Assembly (NCBI RefSeq): GCF_022012415.1
Contig: NZ_JAKLTR010000030.1
Location: 1-41,061, forward strand
Length of the DNA stretch: 41,061 nucleotides
Direction: 5' to 3'
Origin: Terrimonas ginsenosidimutans
GTDB taxonomy: Bacteria > Bacteroidota > Bacteroidia > Chitinophagales > Chitinophagaceae
Shown: positions 34,326 to 41,061 of the stretch, piece by piece
Layout: every line of letters starts with the position of its first letter
Numbering within the stretch: position 1 is the stretch's first letter
Notes under the pieces: generated by a model
Seen by the model: the letters and a program-made list of their open reading frames with translations, nothing else
Databases searched by the model: none
Told to the model about the DNA's origin: nothing
Translations under genes and position numbers: made by a program

Positions 34326-34709
34326 TCACCGGTCAAACTCTATATACAGTTTTGTCAGTTCGGACAACTGTGTTTCCAAATCTTTGGTCATGGATACCAA
34401 CAAGTTTTTGGACGGCTTCCCTTCCAGCGCATCCTGCAAAAGCTTATCCGAAAGATTGCTTTCATAGGACCGCTCGATCATTGACAGATATTGCCGGAAG
34501 GTAACGTCATTAAAAATCTGCCGGTCCCAGCCACCAGGGGTATTGTTGGCATAATCCTTCAGTTTCTGTTGCACCTTCCTTGACATGGCCTGGGTAGCAC
34601 GATAGTGCGTCACAAAATTTTCGATCTCCTCCCTGGACTTCGCGTGAAACGTCTTCCGGTAGGTGAACCAGGCAATCAGCAAACTAAAAATGGCAATGGT
34701 TATCTCCAT
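34326..34709 (-). CDS. Small single-span membrane protein, unknown
   Basis: A 127-residue protein starting MEITIAIFSLLIAWFTYRKTF, a single N-terminal membrane segment (about 3-17) followed by a basic stretch, so the rest should be cytoplasmic. The soluble part is helical and charged (SREEIENFVTHYRATQAMSR to the end) with a likely coiled coil near KDLETQLSELTKLYIEF. No family is recognised. It stands alone between decayed regions and has normal codon use, so it is probably real. Confidence 0.65.
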   Translation of the reverse strand: MEITIAIFSLLIAWFTYRKTFHAKSREEIENFVTHYRATQAMSRKVQQKLKDYANNTPGGWDRQIFNDVTFRQYLSMIERSYESNLSDKLLQDALEGKPSKNLLVSMTKDLETQLSELTKLYIEFDR

Positions 34710-35645
34710 AAGAATCGCGACCGTCGGCCATTACCGACGCACACCGCAAAGCCAATCTACGGAATTTTGCTAAACAAAGAAACACAACTGCAATGTCACA
34801 TACCATCTACTTTTTGTTTTCGGCATTATTTAAGAACTATAAAGGCTCGCGAATGGGCCTCTTCAAACAAAAACAATTTTAATGGTACTGGAGTACTGTT
34901 ACATCGGAACACGCAACAAAAATGAATGCGCTGTCTATCATCTCTATTTGATGGAATATACGGGCATAATGCACAGGTGGCGGCAGGAGAGGACAATGCC
35001 ACCTGTAAAATAAAAAAAGACCCTTGATAAATCAAGAGTCTTTTTCTTTGAGTCGGGAAGACACGATTTGAAAACGCTTACTAAATTACTATAAATCGAA
35101 CATTTGATAGCCCATGGAATAGATACCCACCGATTTACTCACCTTTAAAGTAAAGAGCTTATTCAAAATTAAGAATCGTAATAGGATTATAAAAGAATAT
35201 CAGTACTTATGGATGCCATGAAAACCCCATCCAAAAAAGATTTCAATTATCTATCTTCAAACCTGACAGCATTCAGAATTCTCTACTCCAATTTCAAAAT
35301 ACAGTAGTTAGTAGGGATTGTTATTATATTTTGCTTTTACAAACAACCTACCCCAAAATTTTATGTCCTATATCTAAATAATTCCCTGTTCGACGCGCCG
35401 GTGACCATTTTTAAGTGATCAATAACCTATTAAAGGTTTTTTTGAAATCTATAACACTCCAAACAATCATAACTACCACAAGAACCAGTCTGAGTTCATA
35501 TAAACGATAATTTTACGAACGCATGAAGCGTCCAGGTAGTATGTAATCCAGCGGTAACGCGTATAATAAAGACTGCTGCGTATGTCTAAAAAATTACTAT
35601 ATTTAAGTCACCTGTAAGAAAAAACTTTCACTCCTGTCTGAGATT
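34710..35645. other. 936-bp intergenic region with a repeat relic
   Basis: It holds one copy of the terminator and tRNA 3'-end part of the array unit (35010-35075) and is otherwise AT-rich with no protein-like frame on either strand. The last 100 bp presumably include the promoter of the Crp/Fnr gene. Confidence 0.6.
35010..35075 (-). repeat. Solitary relic of the tRNA-like/terminator unit
   Basis: On the minus strand it reads the end of the tRNA-Pro-like element (TGTCTTCCCGACT), then CAAAG and the same terminator hairpin as in the array at 40619-41061. About 55 bp match the array almost perfectly. The T-arm has decayed and the rest of the tRNA-like part is gone. Confidence 0.85.
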
Positions 35646-36230
35646 ATGTTTGACATACTACGCCAACACATCGAAAATATCACTTCTTCTACTCTATCTG
35701 AAGAGGAGGCACTGATTATAAAAAATGCTTTCGTACAAAAAAGCTTACGTCGTAGGCAATTTCTGCTACACGAGGGAACCATATGCAAGTATATGGCGTT
35801 TGTCACTCGCGGAGCTTTACGCATATATTCCATCGACGACAAAGGAAACGAACACATTGTTCGGTTTGCATTGGAGGGTTGGTGGATCTGTGACCGGGAA
35901 AGCTTTTCACAACTGACGCCATCGCAATATAATATAGATGCGATCGAGGATTGCGACCTATTGGTTTCCACGAACGAACAGTTGAACCAGATGAAACAGT
36001 TATCGCCAACGTATATGAAGTTCACTTCAATCCTGGATGAACGGCATTATGCTGCTACCCACAGGCGGATACAGGCATACATCAGCTATACTGGCGAAGA
36101 ACGGCTCCGTGACCTGATGAATACCTATCCACAGTTTCTGCTTCGCCTGCCTCAGAATATGATAGCTTCTTATCTTGGCCTCACTCCGGAAACGCTCAGT
36201 CGAGTGCGAAAACAATTAATGGAGAAATAA
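35646..36230 (+). CDS. Crp/Fnr-family transcriptional regulator
   Basis: A 194-residue regulator with an N-terminal cyclic-nucleotide-type beta-barrel (about 20-115; FLLHEGTICKYMAFVTRGALRIYSIDDKGNEHIVRFALEGWW), a dimer helix, and a C-terminal helix-turn-helix (LPQNMIASYLGLTPETLSRVRKQLM). No Fe-S cysteine cluster is seen. Bacteroidota have many such proteins with altered ligand sites, so cAMP binding is not assumed. Just after the gene lies a Crp-type palindrome (36245-36260) and then the YcaC-like gene, its likely target. Confidence 0.9.
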   Translation: MFDILRQHIENITSSTLSEEEALIIKNAFVQKSLRRRQFLLHEGTICKYMAFVTRGALRIYSIDDKGNEHIVRFALEGWWICDRESFSQLTPSQYNIDAIEDCDLLVSTNEQLNQMKQLSPTYMKFTSILDERHYAATHRRIQAYISYTGEERLRDLMNTYPQFLLRLPQNMIASYLGLTPETLSRVRKQLMEK

Positions 36231-36244
36231 TCGATTATTGGAGG

Positions 36245-36260
36245 CTTGACAAATGTCAAG
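36245..36260. promoter_or_regulatory. Crp/Fnr-type palindrome
   Basis: CTTGACAAATGTCAAG has the TTGA-n6-TCAA geometry of Crp/Fnr sites. It lies 14 bp after the regulator gene and 89 bp before the YcaC-like gene start, well placed for activation of that gene by the adjacent regulator. Confidence 0.7.
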
Positions 36261-36349
36261 TAAAATTCTTACCAAACCTCATTTCCAGCCCGAAGTTGCT
36301 GGTGCATTTTTGTGTTGTCAATCTGACAAACAAACACAACAATAACATC

Positions 36350-37024
36350 ATGCAACTTAACAACAACTCCAAAGCCGGCCTCGGAGCCCTCCTGACCCCA
36401 AACAATTCTATATTGATCCTGATCGATCACCAACCCTTTCAGTTTGCGGGTCTTCGTAGTCATGATTCACAGAGCCTGATAAACAATGTGGTAACATTGG
36501 CAAAAACAGCCAAAGCTTTTGGCGTACCTACGCTGCTTACAACTGTCATAGCAGATCGCGGGGGGCATATCATCCCACAATTACAGGCCGTATTTCCCGA
36601 TCAGCAGCCTATCGATCGCACTACCCTTAACACTTGGGAAGATACAAGAGTGATCGAGTGGGTCAAAGCTCAGGGAAAGAAAAAGATCATCATGGCTGGT
36701 TTGTGGACCGAGATATGCCTCGCCTTCCCTGCTATACAAGCAGCTGGTGAAGGATATGAAGTCTACGCTGTAACAGATGCTTCAGGCGGCGTCACTCGCG
36801 AATCGCATGATATGGCTGTACTTCGTATGGTTCAGGCGGGTGTAACTCCCATTACATCACGAGTGGTGGGTGCTGAACTCCAGCGTGACTGGGCAAGACT
36901 TGAAACTGTTGAAGCCTTCGCTGAAATCGTCAGCAATCATTTCGGTAATGTTGGAACAACTTTTATTTGGGAACAACAATTACTGAACACGCCTGTGCCT
37001 GAAAATCCTGGTGGTGGAATATGA
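36350..37024 (+). CDS. YcaC-like isochorismatase-family hydrolase
   Basis: A 224-residue cysteine hydrolase. The start at ATG 36350 is chosen (MQLNNNSKAGLGALLTPNNS); upstream in-frame codons run into the promoter region. The catalytic Asp is D26 in LILIDHQPFQ, and the nucleophile is C123 in LWTEICLAFPAIQAAGEGYEV. DASGGVTRESHDMAVLRMVQAGV is the characteristic YcaC C-terminal block. YcaC proteins are widespread octameric or similar hydrolases whose natural substrate is unknown. It follows the Crp/Fnr gene and its palindrome, which suggests direct control. Confidence 0.9.
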   Translation: MQLNNNSKAGLGALLTPNNSILILIDHQPFQFAGLRSHDSQSLINNVVTLAKTAKAFGVPTLLTTVIADRGGHIIPQLQAVFPDQQPIDRTTLNTWEDTRVIEWVKAQGKKKIIMAGLWTEICLAFPAIQAAGEGYEVYAVTDASGGVTRESHDMAVLRMVQAGVTPITSRVVGAELQRDWARLETVEAFAEIVSNHFGNVGTTFIWEQQLLNTPVPENPGGGI

Positions 37025-37056
37025 TCAAAACCTATAAATGATATGGCTGAAAGTAA

Positions 37057-37100
37057 GGCCAAAAAAGAACGTTCCTTAGCGTAGATTTTTTGGCCTTTTT
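37057..37100 (+). terminator. Rho-independent terminator
   Basis: GGCCAAAAAA pairs with TTTTTTGGCC across a 19-base loop and is followed by a T run. It ends the YcaC-like gene and may also serve the convergent VOC gene. Confidence 0.75.
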
Positions 37101-37134
37101 TAGTTTCAATTTACAATGGTATTCTCTTGCTGGC

Positions 37135-37521
37135 TCAGTATCTGGTTAAACTCCAACCCCTCGCCGTCCGATCCTGGTATATGAAAGTATTTGCATCCGT
37201 GAGACCAAAATTCAGGAATAAAGGTTGTTCTTCCATAACAGGTATTCTTGCGACGCTAAATTGAGAAAAAGCTTCGTCTATGTTTTCGACGTCAAAAGCA
37301 ATGTGATCAATATGTCCATCTTCCCTTTCACGAATTTCAATTATTGGGCTCGCTGGCAATTGGTATAATTCGATCATGATCCCGCCGTTTTGCATCATTA
37401 GGCAATTCCCTTCCTCACCTACTGACATGAATGAGGCATTCATGACTCTTTCAAATCCGAGATTCCGATCTTTCCAGACAGCATCAGGATTATTCGCATC
37501 CGGCTTTTTCACAAAAAGCAT
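37135..37521 (-). CDS. VOC-family (glyoxalase/bleomycin resistance-like) protein
   Basis: A 128-residue protein with the two beta-alpha-beta-beta-beta halves of the vicinal-oxygen-chelate fold. The first half ends GIMIELYQLPASPII. The second starts DGHIDHIAFDVENIDEAFSQF, with a metal-ligand His (H55 or H58), and holds a FLNFGLTDANTFIYQDRTARGW strand pair. The substrate is not predictable. The N-terminus (MLFVKKPDANNPDAVW) begins within the fold, so the usual first strand is missing and the gene may be truncated at its 5' end. It lies in convergent orientation to the YcaC-like gene. Confidence 0.75.
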   Translation of the reverse strand: MLFVKKPDANNPDAVWKDRNLGFERVMNASFMSVGEEGNCLMMQNGGIMIELYQLPASPIIEIREREDGHIDHIAFDVENIDEAFSQFSVARIPVMEEQPLFLNFGLTDANTFIYQDRTARGWSLTRY

Positions 37522-37541
37522 CTACAAAATGGAAGTGTCCA

Positions 37542-37816
37542 ATGTCTACATTTCTTTTCCTAAGCCGCTCTAATCTGTGCTCAGCCGATAAGTCTGCGAA
37601 TATTTTGGAAATAATTCCCAAAGAAGCGTTGGCTGAGCTTGGAGATATTTCAAGCGAGTTGTTAAAAACCGCAGGGCTTGCGGAAATGAATGAAAAACTA
37701 AAATCTTTTTGAGGCTCGCCATCGCCAACAAATTCTTCATCCCCCTGGTAGCAGAAACAGGCATAAAGGATACATCTTCGCTGTTGGACAACGAAAAAAA
37801 GCCAGCGTCTGACTGA
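37542..37816 (+). pseudogene. Frameshifted small gene, unknown family
   Basis: The first frame (ATG 37542 to TGA 37712, 56 codons) ends LLKTAGLAEMNEKLKSF. A plus-one shift near 37700 continues as IFLRLAIANKFFIPLVAETG and further to a TGA at 37816, keeping a protein-like pattern. It therefore looks like one gene broken by a frameshift. Not recognised. Confidence 0.35.
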
Positions 37817-37851
37817 ATGAAATTAATTGTCTTTTTGTCTTAAAAACTATT

Positions 37852-38172
37852 TCAAACACCAAGATCGGAGTACCGTTTTTTCTCCACCTTCGCCTGAAGG
37901 TCTGGTTCTCCCTGGTTGTCTATGTCAGGGCCTAGGTCTATAAGCAGGCGTCTAATCACATATGCGATCTGCTTTATCAGAGTTCCTCGTGCATAGGTGC
38001 CACCACCCCAGGTTACAGAGCGATACCCGCCGAATTCATCAACCACATACCCCATCACATCAAAATACATAAAATAACGTTTCTTCAAACCTACAAATAC
38101 CTCACGCCCACTTTCGGACTCATTAACATGATATATCTCATAATTGGTTTGATCAGAGTCTATTTCATCCAA
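37852..38172 (-). CDS. Hypothetical protein, overlaps the ORF upstream
   Basis: A 106-residue soluble protein starting with TTG at 38172 (MDEIDSDQTNYEIYHVNESE). It is rich in aromatic and charged residues, with GLKKRYFMYFDVMGYVVDEF near the middle and VIRRLLIDLGPDIDNQGEPD near the end. No family is recognised. Its start lies within the end of the 55-codon ORF at 38160-38327, 13 bp in another frame. The two are either coupled genes or one gene split by a frameshift; the lack of an ATG start favours the latter slightly. Confidence 0.5.
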   Translation of the reverse strand: MDEIDSDQTNYEIYHVNESESGREVFVGLKKRYFMYFDVMGYVVDEFGGYRSVTWGGGTYARGTLIKQIAYVIRRLLIDLGPDIDNQGEPDLQAKVEKKRYSDLGV

Positions 38173-38327
38173 AAGTGATCAGAAAGTGTATTTGCTTCTA
38201 ATTCGATCAATAAGGTTTCCAACTCCACTACCGGCGCCATTCTTGTTCGGATGCCTTCAAGTTCATACATGAACGCTGTTTTCAAAGATACCCAAACGGT
38301 ACCACCTGTGCTGTAGGATTGAGCCAT
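38160..38327 (-). CDS. Small ORF upstream of and overlapping 37852-38172
   Basis: A 55-codon frame with ATG start (MAQSYSTGGTVWVSLKTAFM) ending LEANTLSDHFWMK. It reads like a real protein N-terminus and directly precedes the 106-residue frame. Joining the two by a frameshift near 38165 would give a protein of about 160 residues. No family is recognised. Confidence 0.45.
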   Translation of the reverse strand: MAQSYSTGGTVWVSLKTAFMYELEGIRTRMAPVVELETLLIELEANTLSDHFWMK

Positions 38328-38345
38328 GTCAAACAAAGTAATGGA

Positions 38346-39758
38346 TCACTCCTTATGCTCAGGCTCTTCGTCTACCTGCAATTCTGCGATTGTTTTTTGT
38401 GCAGCTGCCAATCGCAACAACCGGTTCTTTGCGGTCATCTTGTGGGTGATATAATGCTCGATCCTATGGTGAAGCGGGATCAGCAGGGACGCGATGGCCA
38501 CCATGATCAACAACATCAGCAATGGGGAATGATGAGTAAGGTTACCAAGAAAAGGATGGAGATATAAATTAATGAACTCGAAGAAGAGTAATAAACCCAG
38601 GATGCCAAGGAACCTGATCCATTTTTCGGTAACAATAACAGAACGGCTCAGCAATAAAAAGATCAACAAAAAACTGACAACGCCAATGCCGATAATTGCA
38701 TATTGTATATTGGCCTTTCTTTCCTGGTCTGAAGCGAGTCGCTCTGATTCCAGTTGCTGTTGACGAACGGCTTCTTCAAAGTTCAGCAACTGCACCCGCC
38801 GCGCTTTTTCTTCGTTGAAAAGAGTGTCTTTTACAGCGATCATTTGTTGCATATAAACAAAAGCGCTATCAATAATGCGTTGCTCTTTGTAATAGTTCGC
38901 AAGAAAACTGCTTGCGTCCAGTACCTCAGGCATAAAACCTCCATTCTTTGCCACATTCAGCGAAAGTTTGGCGTAGTATTCAGTAGAATCATGTTGTCCT
39001 TTCAGTTTAAAATAATCAGCCATGCCAATTGCCACCGCACTGATACCGCCAACATGATCTATCTGTTTACAAAGAGGCATGCTGGCCCGGAAATAGCTGA
39101 TTGCAATATCGGGCTGTTTCATTTTCATATAAATGTTCCCAAGGTTACACAGGGACAAGGCAGCGACATCGAGTCTCTTGATTTTAACCGAAAGGTCATT
39201 TGCAAGGGTTGTATAAATGCGGGCAGAATCCAGGATGTTTAGTTTTTCATAACTATCACCAAGATTCAGTTGGCTGATGCAGCGGCCATTGAGGTTGTTG
39301 GTCTTTTCCCAGATTACCAGGGATTTCTTGGTATACTCTACCGACTTCATTTCGTCGCCCAGTGCCGCATAAACATTGCCAAGATTGCTCGTCGCCCTCC
39401 CTTGCAACAGGTCGTCTGGAATCTCTTCCGCCATTTTCAACGCTTGCAGGTAATAGTCAAGGGATTTTGCATTATCGCCAATCGTCCAGAAAATATTGCC
39501 GATCGTATTGAGAGCCTTTGCTTCCTGTAAGCGGTTGCCGGCTTTCCTGCCCATATCCAGCGCCTGCTGTGCCAGCTTCAACGCAGTATCAGGCCGGCTT
39601 AAAGCATAGATCAATCCGAGTTCGTTGATCAGCTCGAAGCGGGCGGAATCTTTTCTTTCTTTAGAAAGTAATTGATTGAGACTGTCGATCTCCGATTGCT
39701 GCGAAGATGCGTTCAACACAGGGAAAAGGCTCAAAACAGCCAGGATAAGTTTTCTCAT
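38346..39758 (-). CDS. TPR-repeat membrane protein without output domain
   Basis: A 470-residue exported protein. The start is placed at ATG 39758 (MRKLILAVLSLFPVLNASSQ), which gives a clean signal peptide; the frame is open 34 residues further up. About 8 tetratricopeptide repeats (about 55-330; LNTIGNIFWTIGDNAKSLDYY, NLGNVYAALGDEMKSVEY, NLGNIYMKMKQPDIAISYF) form the periplasmic part. Three membrane segments follow (about 345-365, 378-396, 405-425), then a cytoplasmic His/Ala/Gln-rich tail. Bacteroidota have similar TPR sensors fused to a histidine kinase or HTH; here no such domain is present, so it may signal through a partner or be a shortened relative. Confidence 0.85.
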   Translation of the reverse strand: MRKLILAVLSLFPVLNASSQQSEIDSLNQLLSKERKDSARFELINELGLIYALSRPDTALKLAQQALDMGRKAGNRLQEAKALNTIGNIFWTIGDNAKSLDYYLQALKMAEEIPDDLLQGRATSNLGNVYAALGDEMKSVEYTKKSLVIWEKTNNLNGRCISQLNLGDSYEKLNILDSARIYTTLANDLSVKIKRLDVAALSLCNLGNIYMKMKQPDIAISYFRASMPLCKQIDHVGGISAVAIGMADYFKLKGQHDSTEYYAKLSLNVAKNGGFMPEVLDASSFLANYYKEQRIIDSAFVYMQQMIAVKDTLFNEEKARRVQLLNFEEAVRQQQLESERLASDQERKANIQYAIIGIGVVSFLLIFLLLSRSVIVTEKWIRFLGILGLLLFFEFINLYLHPFLGNLTHHSPLLMLLIMVAIASLLIPLHHRIEHYITHKMTAKNRLLRLAAAQKTIAELQVDEEPEHKE

Positions 39759-40037
39759 GGTCAGTTGGTTTGTGCAGTAGATGGCGTATTGGCTAAGATA
39801 TTCAAAATTATGAAAATGCGGGCAGCACGACTTCGCCGGATAGTAAGAAAGGTAGCTCATCAGTCGGCTACTGATATCCGGTCACCGGTATCAACTGGAG
39901 ATCATAGATTGAAAAGCGTATTCGGCTAAGAGTACTTAAGGCCAGCCACATAAGGGCGCAACCAAAGATCATCTTGCTTATCTGGCATCCTGCGAGGACC
40001 TCAGGTAAAATAATGTGTTGGTCTGTTATTGACTCTA
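39759..40037. other. Intergenic stretch before the TPR gene
   Basis: About 280 bp upstream of the TPR gene on its 5' side. It should hold its promoter, but I see no clear -33/-7 element, hairpin or reading frame that looks like protein. Confidence 0.4.
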
Positions 40038-40618
40038 TCAAATTCGTGTCCTGCGCACAATGACCGGAAAAAGATGATACATGTCTATAAATAGCTCATA
40101 CCGCAATTTCTCTTGGTCCTTCACGATAAACTTGTTTGCGTAAGTAATCAAAAATCTTTCTTTATCGGTGACAGAACTACCGTCAAATCATTCGATCCCA
40201 ACACCCTTATACATTCCATCCATATCAACAACATTGTGCAACTATTTTAGATGTTCCTTGAATTTTTTCTGATCTATTGTCAGACTTTCCGTAAACTGTA
40301 TCATTTCTTTCACGAATTCATACATATTACCTGGCTCAGTAAGTAACCTTTTCATTTCTTTTGGCATATCTGCCGGTAAATCAATCTCGGCTACAAGCTC
40401 TCTCAATGGCAACGGGATCGCCTTGAATTGCGTACGCATTATTTGTTCCATCATTTCCAATACAGCCGCATAGTCGTTGACGAGTTCATGAATATCAAAT
40501 TTTTTACGTTTGGTCTTCTTCAGAAGACAGCTATATTTTTTGCATTGATTTTCTTTGATCCATTTTCTTGCAAATCATTAAGACTTACAAGGACTGATTG
40601 TTTTTGACATTCCAGTTG
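40038..40618 (-). pseudogene. Stop-interrupted reading frame abutting the array
   Basis: One continuous minus-strand frame of about 190 codons keeps a protein-like pattern across two in-frame stops, TAG at 40242-40244 and TGA at 40188-40190. The first part reads LQEKWIKENQCKKYSCLLKK, then KKFDIHELVNDYAAVLEMME, then IPLPLRELVAEIDLPADMPK. The middle reads DMDGMYKGVGIE, and the last part SSVTDKERFLITYANKFIVK and DQEKLRYELFIDMYHLFPVI. There is no ATG before 40453; a TTG near 40572 is the only upstream start. The sequence joins directly to the end of the first tRNA-like copy, so the 5' end may have been lost when the array formed. No family is recognised. Confidence 0.6.
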
Positions 40619-40695
40619 TCGGGAAGACAGGATTCGAACCTGCGACCCTCCCGGCTTAAAGCCGGGAGGCGCTATCAATGGCCATACGCTTATAC
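40619..40695 (-). other. tRNA-Pro-like element, copy 1
   Basis: This is the leftmost copy, and it runs into the interrupted reading frame with no terminator after it. The anticodon loop is CTTTAAG; the base after the D-stem is C where the others have A (GCGCCT versus GCGCAT). Confidence 0.75.
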
Positions 40696-40739
40696 AATAA
40701 AAAAAGACCCTTGATAAATCAAGAGTCTTTTTCTTTCAG

Positions 40740-40816
40740 TCGGGAAGACAGGATTCGAACCTGCGACCCTCCCGGCCTAAAGCCGGGATGCGCTATCAAT
40801 AGCCATACGCTTATAC
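40740..40816 (-). other. tRNA-Pro-like element, copy 2
   Basis: The anticodon loop is CTTTAGG. The D-loop has one change (CTATTG instead of CCATTG). It is followed on its 3' side by the terminator at 40701-40732. Confidence 0.75.
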
Positions 40817-40859
40817 AATAAAAAAAGACCCTTGATAAATCAAGAGTCTTTTTTTTCAG

Positions 40860-40936
40860 TCGGGAAGACAGGATTCGAACCTGCGACCCTCCCGGCTTAA
40901 AGCCAGGATGCGCTATCAATGGCCATGCGCTTATAC
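40860..40936 (-). other. tRNA-Pro-like element, copy 3
   Basis: The anticodon loop is CTTTAAG with one wobble pair in its stem (CCTGG with CCGGG). The D-stem GCGC/GCGC is perfect. Confidence 0.75.
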
Positions 40937-40980
40937 AATAAAAAAAGACCCTTGATAAATCAAGAGTCTTTTTCTTTCAG

Positions 40981-41057
40981 TCGGGAAGACAGGATTCGAA
41001 CCTGCGACCCTCCCGGCTTAAAGCCGGGATGCGCTATCAATGGCCATGCGCTTATAC
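40981..41057 (-). other. tRNA-Pro-like element, copy 4
   Basis: The consensus copy, with perfect D-stem and anticodon stem and loop CTTTAAG. Its 5' end reaches the window edge. Confidence 0.75.
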
Positions 41058-41061
41058 AATA

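Larger units (their letters stand above)
40619..41061 (-). repeat. Tandem array of tRNA-Pro-like/terminator units (at least 3.6 copies)
   Basis: Units start at 40619, 40740, 40860 and 40981 (121, 120 and 121 bp) and continue past the window end. On the minus strand each unit reads a tRNA-like part, the spacer CTGAAAG and a terminator hairpin with a T run. The tRNA-like part matches a bacterial tRNA-Pro in its D-stem, T-arm (GCAGGTTCGAATCCTGT) and 3' acceptor strand (CTTCCCGA), but the 5' acceptor strand does not pair and the anticodon loop is CTTTAAG. The hairpin is fully paired only in the minus-strand RNA (a G-U pair replaces an A-C mismatch), which supports minus-strand transcription. Confidence 0.9.

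Noticed and set aside
40719-40919. Open frame of 66 codons across the array on the minus strand (GGSQVRILSSR repeats)
   Set aside because: It reads straight through tRNA-like and terminator sequence; the repeated peptide is the translation of the T-arm and acceptor strand, a known kind of false gene.
40619-41061. CRISPR array
   Set aside because: Units are 120-121 bp and nearly identical throughout, with no variable spacers and no cas genes in the window.
40619-41061. Functional tRNA-Pro or tRNA-Leu genes
   Set aside because: The 5' acceptor strand does not pair with the 3' strand and the anticodon loop lacks UGG or UAA in the right place.

Overview
The window looks like a chromosomal segment of a member of the Bacteroidota, most likely from the Chitinophagaceae side of the phylum. 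The basis is the gene families present (an outer-membrane beta-barrel receptor with a carboxypeptidase-regulatory N-terminus, an IPT/TIG plus NHL lipoprotein, a Bacteroidota-type RND efflux operon, a DUF6620-like protein), weak ribosome binding sites and several TTG starts. No ribosomal or housekeeping marker is present, so the genus is not decided.

Region by region. 1-6.1 kb holds a small hypothetical gene, a large outer-membrane receptor, a PfkB-type sugar kinase facing it across a bidirectional terminator, and a lipoprotein with a beta-propeller. 6.2-11.1 kb is a surface-glycan cluster: two tandem related GT2 glycosyltransferases, a membrane GT2 on the opposite strand, a GT4-type enzyme and a DUF6492-like protein. 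11.2-13.2 kb has a CPYC-type FAD disulfide oxidoreductase, divergent from an AraC regulator across a 17-bp palindrome, with a 56-codon ORF coupled to its stop. 13.2-15.1 kb has an M48 metalloprotease lipoprotein, an exported Hcp-like protein and a small hypothetical. 15.2-18.0 kb is a tight four-gene minus-strand operon (SPFH-SHOCT protein, two zinc-ribbon proteins, DUF6620-like protein) that resembles membrane-stress modules. A lone receiver-domain protein and an unknown gene follow. 19.5-26.5 kb is a TetR-controlled TolC/adaptor/RND pump with an SDR enzyme at its end; near-identical palindromes precede tetR and tolC.

From about 26.5 kb to 38 kb the sequence is gene-poor and partly decayed. 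It holds a second CPYC oxidoreductase with a Tat-like N-terminus, about 1.9 kb of remnants carrying two more copies of the TetR-type palindrome, an HxlR/SDR/SnoaL-like locus, and a decayed duplicate of that SDR plus SnoaL pair. It also holds a broken DNA-3-methyladenine glycosylase I, an AraC regulator, an SDR C-terminal fragment, and a Crp/Fnr regulator next to a YcaC-like hydrolase with a Crp-type palindrome between them. A VOC protein, some small broken or overlapping ORFs and a TPR membrane protein follow.

The right end (40.6-41.06 kb) is the most unusual part: a tandem array of about 120-bp units, each a tRNA-Pro-like sequence followed by a terminator hairpin. It runs off the window edge. 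A single decayed copy of the unit lies 5.6 kb away at 35.0 kb, and a stop-interrupted reading frame abuts the array.
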